8,888 nucleotides of DNA from Candidatus Omnitrophota bacterium (GTDB lineage: Bacteria > Omnitrophota > Gorgyraeia > Duberdicusellales > 4484-171): positions 1 to 8,888 of the forward strand of contig JAQTUC010000058.1 of the NCBI GenBank assembly GCA_028710385.1, written 5' to 3'. Each line of letters starts with the position of its first letter. The stretch's first letter is position 1. Positions 4,255 to 8,888 of the stretch are shown here, in pieces. The notes beneath the pieces are model-generated. The model searched no databases. It had not been told where the DNA came from and worked only from the letters and a program-made list of their open reading frames with translations. Made by a program: the position numbers and the translations under genes.

Positions 4255-5925
4255 TTACTTCTTAAGTTTCTTCTCTATTTTTGCCCAGGTATCCCGTAAT
4301 GTGGATATCCGGTTAAAAACAAGATTTTGCTCGGTGGATTTTATATCCGGACAGAAATAACCCAGGCGTTCAAATTGAAAACGCTGATTTTTTGCTGCGT
4401 CTTTTAAAGACGGTTCCAGTTTCGCATTATTAATAATTTCAAGTGATTGCATATTTATATTGGATTTAAAATCCTTGCCCTCGGCAGCATCGTCCGGGTC
4501 AGGATTATTGAAAAGCCTGTCATAAAGATTAACCTGCGCGTTAAAACTATTATGCGCGGATACCCAGTGAATGGTTGCCTTTACCTTGCGGCCATCAGGA
4601 GCGTTACCGCCGCGGGTTAAGGGATCATAAGTGCAACGCAATTCAACAACGTTACCCTCTTTATCCTTAACGGCTTCTTCGCATTTAATAAAATAGGCGT
4701 AACGAAGACGCACTTCGCGCCCGGGAGAAAGCCTGAAAAATTCCTTGGGAGGATTTTCGCGAAAATCTTCCTGTTCAATAAAAAGCTCGCGGGAGAAAAA
4801 TATCTTCCTTGTTCCCATAGAAGCATCTTCAGGATTGTTTACGGCATCAAATTCCTCAATTTTTCCTTCCGGGTAATTTACTAAAGTAACTTTAAGCGGC
4901 CGAAGCACAGCCATTTTGCGCTCTGCTGTTTTATTTAAAACTGCGCGGACGCATTCCTCAAGCACGGCCACGTCAATTGTGCTGTTAAATTTGGCAACTC
5001 CTATTTCTTCGCAAAAATTTGTAATAGCTTCCCTGGGGTAACCGCGGCGGCGTAACCCCGCCAGTGTTGGCATGCGAGGGTCATCCCAACCGTCTACGAA
5101 ATTACCTTCAACCAATGCCAGGAGTTTACGTTTGCTTAATACGGTATAGGTAATATTTAAACGGGCAAATTCAATTTGCTGCGGATGAAATATTCCGAGC
5201 TCATTAAGAAACCAGTCATATAACGGCCTGTGATTTTCAAATTCAAGCGTGCATATTGAATGCGTTATGTTTTCTATTGAATCTTCCAGGCCGTGCGCGA
5301 AGTCGTATGTAGGATAAATGCACCAGGCATCCTTTGTGCGGTGGTGGCTTGAATGCAGTATCCTGTACATGATAGGGTCGCGCATATTAAGATTAGGATG
5401 GCTCATATCTATTTTTGCGCGTAAAGTTTTAGAGCCGTCCGGGAATTCTCCGCTACGCATACGGGCAAACAGATTAAGGTTCTCCTCTATGCTGCGGTTA
5501 CGGTATGGGCTATCCTTCCCCGGAGCAGTTAAAGTGCCGCGGGAAAGCCGTATTTCCTCCGCGTTTAAATCGCATACATATGCCTTTTCTTTTTTAATCA
5601 GCGCTGCTGCGTATTCATACATCTTTTCAAAATAGTCTGAAGCATAAAAAAGACGGTCTTCGTAATCAGCGCCGAGCCATTTAACATCTTTAATTATTGA
5701 GTCAACATATTCCTGCTCTTCTTTGCAAGGGTTCGTATCGTCAAAACGAAGGTTGAATTTTCCGTTGTATTGTTTGGCTATGGAGCTATTAAGATAGATT
5801 GCCTTGGCGTGGCCGATATGCAGATAGCCGTTTGGCTCCGGAGGAAAACGAGTATGAACGCGGGCTTTGAATCGGCCGTTTTTATTATGCTCGTCAATAA
5901 TTTCGGTAACGAAATTAGGTTTCAT
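4255..5925 (-). CDS. glnS: Glutaminyl-tRNA synthetase
   Basis: Charges tRNA-Gln with glutamine in the cytosol using ATP. It is a class I synthetase of 556 residues from the chosen start (E. coli 554). Signatures in order: PPEPNGYLHIGHAK (HIGH at 36-39), RFDDTNP, GTLTAPGKDSPYRNRS, RAKIDM, MRDPIMYRI, CIYPTYDF, SICTLEFENHRPLYDWF, the KMSKS-type motif VLSKRK (262-267), WDDPRMPTLAGLRRRG, then the two beta-barrel anticodon-binding domains with KVKATIHWVSAHN and LYDRLF and the C-terminal GYFCPD and LRDTWAK. The start is the ATG at 5925, because TAAGGT lies seven bases upstream and the protein then begins like homologues (KPNFVTEIIDE). An upstream in-frame ATG at 5958 lacks a ribosome binding site. 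It follows gltX by about 90 bases on the same strand. The HIGH, KMSKS-type and anticodon-domain motifs are all present, so it should be active. Confidence 0.97.
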   Translation of the reverse strand: MKPNFVTEIIDEHNKNGRFKARVHTRFPPEPNGYLHIGHAKAIYLNSSIAKQYNGKFNLRFDDTNPCKEEQEYVDSIIKDVKWLGADYEDRLFYASDYFEKMYEYAAALIKKEKAYVCDLNAEEIRLSRGTLTAPGKDSPYRNRSIEENLNLFARMRSGEFPDGSKTLRAKIDMSHPNLNMRDPIMYRILHSSHHRTKDAWCIYPTYDFAHGLEDSIENITHSICTLEFENHRPLYDWFLNELGIFHPQQIEFARLNITYTVLSKRKLLALVEGNFVDGWDDPRMPTLAGLRRRGYPREAITNFCEEIGVAKFNSTIDVAVLEECVRAVLNKTAERKMAVLRPLKVTLVNYPEGKIEEFDAVNNPEDASMGTRKIFFSRELFIEQEDFRENPPKEFFRLSPGREVRLRYAYFIKCEEAVKDKEGNVVELRCTYDPLTRGGNAPDGRKVKATIHWVSAHNSFNAQVNLYDRLFNNPDPDDAAEGKDFKSNINMQSLEIINNAKLEPSLKDAAKNQRFQFERLGYFCPDIKSTEQNLVFNRISTLRDTWAKIEKKLKK

Positions 5926-5932
5926 TTTAAAT

Positions 5933-5938
5933 ACCTTA
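5933..5938 (-). promoter_or_regulatory. Ribosome binding site deciding the glnS start
   Basis: TAAGGT on the minus strand (5938-5933) lies seven bases before the ATG at 5925. The alternative ATG at 5958 has only a GGCGG touching it. The gap upstream, between gltX and glnS, also contains the perfect 10-base palindrome AACAGCTGTT and short CCGCC/GGCGG arms, but no T-run, so I see no terminator there. Confidence 0.6.
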
Positions 5939-6015
5939 AAATATTTATCCAGTGGCATCCGCCGAAACCCAAACAGCTGTTACAAGTAAGGGGGCAGGCG
6001 GCAATGTTATGCTGT

Positions 6016-7329
6016 TTATTGTTTGCTTGTATTTGCGTTCCAATAATCAACAAGCCGCTTAAGCCTGGCTATAACTTTATCCTTACCCAGTACTTCCATG
6101 GCCTCAAATAAACCAGGGCCTACTTTTTTTCCTGAAAGAGCAACTCTCACAGGATGAACAAGGTCCCTTGCCTTAAGGCCCAAATCAGCAGCTACCTGCC
6201 GGAACTCTTTTTCTGTCTCTTCCTTATTAAAATTAGCAAGCTTTGAGAACTTATCCATTAATATATTTACTTCTTTTGACATATTACGCTCAAGGATTTC
6301 TTTTGTGTCATCGTCATAAGTATAGTCATCGTAAAAACAAAACCTTGCGCGGATAATAAAATCAGAAAGCTTGGAAAGCCTTTCTTTAAAAAGCAGCGCA
6401 ACCTTTTTAAGGTATTCTGCGCCGGTGTTTTCCGGTAAAAAGTTTTTACCTTTTAGGTAGTCTTCAATTAGAGCCACATATTCCTGCGCACCGGTTTTCT
6501 TTATGTATTCGCCGTTCATCCAGTTTAATTTATCCATGGAGAATGCTGCAGCTGTTTTATTGACTTTCTTTATTTCAAAAATATCCTTGGCCTCGGAAAG
6601 CGTTATTATTTCGCGGTTTCCTCCTGGAGACCAGCTTAAAAGCAGAAGATAATTGGCTATTGCTTGAGCTAAGTAACCTTCCTGCTTATATTCCCTTATA
6701 GAGGTTGCGCCATAGCGCTTTGACATTCTGCCTCCTTCCTCCGACATAATCAAAGGAACGTGCGCATATTGCGGCACATTAAGGCCCAAAGCTTTATACA
6801 TCAATATTTGCTTGGGGGTATTTGAAATATGGTCCTCCCCTCTTATAACGAGCGACATTTTCATAAGCGCGTCATCTATTACGCAACTGAAATTATACGT
6901 CGGGGTGCCGTCTTTTTTAATGATAACTTCTTCGTCCTTGGGCAGTTCGTTAAAAACAATCTTTCCGCGGATTAAATCGTCTATCTCTACATTTGCAAAA
7001 TCATATTTGAAAAATATCGCATCGTCTTTCTTATACGCCTTTCCGGAATCTATGAGCTTCTGGGCGTAATCGTGGTAAAGGTCAAATCTCTTTGACTGGT
7101 AATATATTTCGTCAAAATCCATGCCAAGCCACTTTATGCTTTCAATTATCTCATCAAGATATTCCTGTTTTGAACGCGCGAGGTCTGTGTCTTCTATGCG
7201 CAGGATAAATTTTCCTTGCGTGTGCCTGGCATAGAGCCAGTTAAAAAGGCACGTGCGGGCACCCCCGATATGTAAATAACCCGTGGGGCTTGGTGCGAAT
7301 CTTACTATCGGCTTATCAGAGCTTTTCAT
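6016..7329 (-). CDS. gltX: Glutamyl-tRNA synthetase (compact form)
   Basis: Attaches glutamate to tRNA-Glu. It is a class I synthetase of 437 residues. Visible signatures: VRFAPSPTGYLHIGGART (HIGG at 20-23), LRIEDTDLARS, DGTPTYNF (140-147), IDDALM, VIRGEDHISNTPKQ (162-174), the KMSKS-type motif GGRMSKRYGATSI (RMSKR 201-205), NYLLLLSWSPGG, NKTAAAF...KLNWMN, and the C-terminal anticodon-binding part with LVHPVRVALSGKKVGPGLFE. It is 30-60 residues shorter than typical because, after GKAYK (about residue 100), it passes almost directly to the IDDLIRGKIVF strand and so lacks the usual segment with the YxCxCT and PEELE motifs. The start has a good ribosome binding site (GGAGG at 7343-7339) inside the upstream gene, which it overlaps by 14 bases, suggesting translational coupling. 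glnS follows. Whether it is strictly Glu-specific or also mischarges tRNA-Gln cannot be judged from sequence. Confidence 0.96.
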   Translation of the reverse strand: MKSSDKPIVRFAPSPTGYLHIGGARTCLFNWLYARHTQGKFILRIEDTDLARSKQEYLDEIIESIKWLGMDFDEIYYQSKRFDLYHDYAQKLIDSGKAYKKDDAIFFKYDFANVEIDDLIRGKIVFNELPKDEEVIIKKDGTPTYNFSCVIDDALMKMSLVIRGEDHISNTPKQILMYKALGLNVPQYAHVPLIMSEEGGRMSKRYGATSIREYKQEGYLAQAIANYLLLLSWSPGGNREIITLSEAKDIFEIKKVNKTAAAFSMDKLNWMNGEYIKKTGAQEYVALIEDYLKGKNFLPENTGAEYLKKVALLFKERLSKLSDFIIRARFCFYDDYTYDDDTKEILERNMSKEVNILMDKFSKLANFNKEETEKEFRQVAADLGLKARDLVHPVRVALSGKKVGPGLFEAMEVLGKDKVIARLKRLVDYWNANTSKQ

Positions 7330-8888
7330 TTTTTACTTCCTCCAAAAATTCTTTAAAGTTTACTTTATATTTCTCAGCTTCTTTGCGGGCGTCATCCAGG
7401 AGCCCCTTCTTTATATATATTCTTGCCAGGAGAGCGTGCGCGCCGCTTGATGAAGAATTAAAGAATAAACTATCGCGGCAATATAAAAAAGCCTTATCGT
7501 AATCTTTTTCCCTGTAGTAAATTTTTGCCAAAAGCAGATACGTTTCATAATTGTTCGGGTAAAGTTTTATTATTTCCTCCAAAAATGCTTTGCTTTTTTC
7601 ATCATAACCCAGAAGGTATAAAACATTGGCTTTGTTAAGATAACTCTTTATATAAGGCATCTTAAGTTTTATATCGTTGGCTAAATCAAACTTATCCACC
7701 TTTACGGAATTAAAATCTACTATAAGGCTTTTTAAAGAAGGGTTCTCTTCTATAAATTTATCGCTTACAAAAATTATGCCGTCCCAGCCAAAGTATACGC
7801 ATTTAAAGCCTTTATTATTAATGTTTTTTATGGCGGAGGCCGGGGTGTCCGCGTAATAGCAGATAATAAAACCTTCCAGCTTATATTCTTCAATCGCTGA
7901 TTTTAGAGCAGATTCGCTTCCCTCGGATAATTTTATGTAGTTACTAAAAAAACTCCGGCCATAAAATTCTGCGCGGCCGTCTATGAAAACTTTTCTCTCC
8001 GGAAAGAAATTAAAAATCATATGGGCGCCTATATTAAAAGTATTAAACATTCTGCCGGGAAGTTTATGTGTTTTTATAAACTCAAGCATATCTTTGGGCT
8101 GCTGGTAAGGATTTATGCCGAAGAAATAATTTCCAAGCTGAGGGTTTTTATTCTCCTTAACCATAAATACGCTGCGGTGGGAAAAATATATAATCTGGCG
8201 CGTCATATCCACGGAAAAAAGGACAATCCAGAAAATAAAACACGCCTTAAGAAGGTAGAAACCTCCTTCCTTAAAAATCCCCTTAAGCAAAAAGTCTTTT
8301 ATGCAGTTGAACCTGTCTATAAATATTACTATTGCTACAGGAACAAAGAAATACATATTGCGCAGGGAATTTAAGGAGAACGCCGCAAAAACTATTGCCA
8401 AGCCCACATAGAAAAAATTAAGCTTTCTTACAAAACCCAGGCAGATAAAAGCGAACACCAGGACACCGAAAAAAAGCCGGTTGGCTGAAAATTCAGCAAA
8501 CGGGCTTTGCAGTTCCTGGATATATTTAAAAAACGCCTTCTGATTTCCGGCTGCAATGTCTTTCACCACTTTTATGGGGTATTTAATTGTCTCAAGCGGC
8601 TGCGGATTAAGAAAACAGGCAAGAAGAGTCAGCAGGAAAATTATCTTAACGGTATTATAAAAACTTTTATCTATTTCCTTGTTTTTTATCTTTGCCAGCA
8701 GCAGATACAAAAGCAAAACAATGGGCCCCAGGAAGAAGAACCCGTGCATGTTTACCCAGAAAACCTCAATTACCGGAAGAATAAAAAGTAGGCGCTTTTT
8801 ATTCAGTATAAAAGGCATGAGGAATAAGATAAGAAAAAGAAAACTGAAATTATCAGGCAGCAGGCTGAACCTGCTGAATGCTATATTG
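7316..8888 (-). CDS. Polytopic membrane protein with C-terminal TPR repeats (GT-C-like), 5' end outside the window
   Basis: The stop is at 7318-7316. The frame stays open to the right edge: an ATG exists at 8818, but 23 further codons upstream read as plausible hydrophobic protein (RFSLLPDNFSFLFLILFL), so the true start lies outside and at least 523 residues are visible. The first ~215 residues hold several transmembrane segments, including WVNMHGFFFLGP. A soluble part follows with RMFNTFNIGAHMIFNFFPERKVFIDGR in its core, a motif recalled from uncharacterised multi-membrane proteins distantly like GT-C/ArnT-type glycosyltransferases. The last ~130 residues contain two to three TPR units (for example YETYLLLAKIYYREKDYDKA and GAHALLARIYIKKGLLDDA). 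Catalytic residues would lie in the missing N-terminus, so enzymatic activity is unproven. It overlaps gltX by 14 bases and appears to be co-transcribed with it. Confidence 0.8.
   Translation of the reverse strand, partial: NIAFSRFSLLPDNFSFLFLILFLMPFILNKKRLLFILPVIEVFWVNMHGFFFLGPIVLLLYLLLAKIKNKEIDKSFYNTVKIIFLLTLLACFLNPQPLETIKYPIKVVKDIAAGNQKAFFKYIQELQSPFAEFSANRLFFGVLVFAFICLGFVRKLNFFYVGLAIVFAAFSLNSLRNMYFFVPVAIVIFIDRFNCIKDFLLKGIFKEGGFYLLKACFIFWIVLFSVDMTRQIIYFSHRSVFMVKENKNPQLGNYFFGINPYQQPKDMLEFIKTHKLPGRMFNTFNIGAHMIFNFFPERKVFIDGRAEFYGRSFFSNYIKLSEGSESALKSAIEEYKLEGFIICYYADTPASAIKNINNKGFKCVYFGWDGIIFVSDKFIEENPSLKSLIVDFNSVKVDKFDLANDIKLKMPYIKSYLNKANVLYLLGYDEKSKAFLEEIIKLYPNNYETYLLLAKIYYREKDYDKAFLYCRDSLFFNSSSSGAHALLARIYIKKGLLDDARKEAEKYKVNFKEFLEEVKNEKL

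Noticed and set aside
5926..5958. Upstream ATG of glnS at 5958, adding 11 residues
   Set aside because: No ribosome binding site precedes it, the extra residues do not resemble GlnRS N-termini, and a good site precedes the ATG at 5925.

Overview
The window looks like a piece of a bacterial chromosome with moderate to low GC. The gene families best fit an uncultured lineage such as Omnitrophota or a relative. That placement rests on my memory of how the compact glutamyl-tRNA synthetase and the membrane/TPR protein look there, so treat it as tentative. Nothing indicates phage, plasmid, transposase or CRISPR.

Layout. Positions 1-2453, all minus strand, form a cluster read right to left: a K+(Na+)/H+ antiporter with a C-terminal TrkA-C domain, a hemerythrin-like protein directly behind it, a decayed 5' fragment of a cupin-domain gene, and a DUF488 (YeaO-like) protein that runs off the left edge. 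Positions 2454-3645 hold few proteins but much RNA-type signal: a 61-nt minus-strand hairpin, a tRNA-Gln(CUG) with encoded CCA, a short membrane-anchored zinc-ribbon protein, and on the plus strand a roughly 180-nt candidate structured RNA with its own promoter and intrinsic terminator. Positions 3646-3951 carry the only plus-strand protein gene, a small exported WXXGXW-repeat protein. It converges on a small lipoprotein gene (minus) across a long imperfect hairpin built from heptanucleotide units. Positions 4025-8888, all minus strand, look like one operon read right to left: a 5'-truncated membrane/TPR protein, gltX (overlapping it by 14 nt), glnS, and the lipoprotein.

How it fits together. 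The right half makes both Glu-tRNA and Gln-tRNA synthetases in tandem, with a tRNA-Gln nearby, which suggests direct glutaminylation of tRNA-Gln in this organism. The left half combines ion/proton exchange with a di-iron hemerythrin-like protein and stress-associated small families. Two minus-strand genes (antiporter and zinc-ribbon protein) have an extended -10 element exactly 7 nt before the ATG and no Shine-Dalgarno, as expected of leaderless mRNAs, whereas gltX, glnS, the lipoprotein and the exported protein have recognisable ribosome binding sites.

The most interesting item is the plus-strand candidate RNA at about 3313-3490, whose two strongest long-range stems are mutually crossing (a pseudoknot or a switch) and which I cannot assign to a known class.
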